Shown here: in pieces, positions 51,141 to 51,141 of the stretch | How positions within the stretch are numbered: the stretch's first letter is position 1 | Layout of the letters: each line of letters starts with the position of its first letter | NCBI GenBank assembly: GCA_001804785.1 | Contig: MHBG01000112.1 | Span: 1-51,141 of the forward strand | Source: Lentisphaerae bacterium GWF2_45_14 | GTDB taxonomy: Bacteria; Verrucomicrobiota; Lentisphaeria; Victivallales; GWF2-45-14 | DNA: 51,141 nt | Direction: 5' to 3' | Translations under genes and position numbers: made by a program | Notes under the pieces: model-generated | Seen by the model: the letters and a program-made list of their open reading frames with translations, nothing else | What the model was told of the DNA's origin: nothing | Database searches by the model: none

Positions 51141-51141
51141 A

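Overview
The window looks like a piece of a chromosome from the PVC superphylum, most likely Lentisphaerota (Victivallales-like). The best marker is the pseudopilin-like protein at 29394-30050, which has an N-terminal methylation helix and an H-x9-DG motif, a combination typical of Planctomycetes, Lentisphaerae and Verrucomicrobia. A large glycosidase-like protein, a creatininase and a TIM-barrel epimerase also suit that group. The assignment is inference; there is no rRNA in the window.

Layout. 1-6087 (+): a catabolic region with a 5'-truncated glycosidase-like gene, an IS200/IS605 remnant, a creatininase-family amidohydrolase, a tandem GNAT protein and a decayed sugar-phosphate isomerase/epimerase gene. 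6171-6247 (-): a CAT-anticodon tRNA with its own promoter. 11788-6406 (-): one operon joining a phage Gp36-like protein, a DevBCA/MacB-like ABC exporter, a PH/TerB-like protein and a WaaP-like kinase. 11921-15074 (+): a secreted 5'-nucleotidase coupled to an OleC-like beta-lactone/acyl-adenylate synthetase. 25697-16289 (-): a long housekeeping run (glgB, hisA, HIT protein, trpA, NSS transporter, a fused double PilT ATPase, Nudix, secreted acetolactate decarboxylase). 25776-33: panC, xseB, cobU-cobT, a nuclease, a pseudopilin, an EFR1-type flavodoxin/ferredoxin and an EF-G paralogue follow up to 32902. 33049-41381: PP2C phosphatase, HemW, then a signalling locus (CheY-like receiver, a truncated tandem copy of it, an NtrC-type regulator and a multi-PAS kinase) and a CPBP protease. 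41695-47126: a cysteine synthase-like enzyme, an SLC13/ArsB-like permease with a PTS-IIA/CBS regulator, a pseudouridine synthase and a short secretin-like protein.

From about 47270 to the right edge the character changes. A 3' fragment of a tRNA-Asn gene (47270-47316) lies at the join, as expected for the chromosome-proximal attachment site of an element integrated into a tRNA gene. Inside it are a sigma-like HTH protein, a Fic protein, a string of small overlapping membrane-protein genes, two copies of a conserved twin-hairpin structure placed just after stop codons, a perfect inverted repeat and a fragment resembling an IS110 transposase. No integrase is seen, so only one end of the element is in view. 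This element and its twin-hairpin structures are the part least explained by known families.
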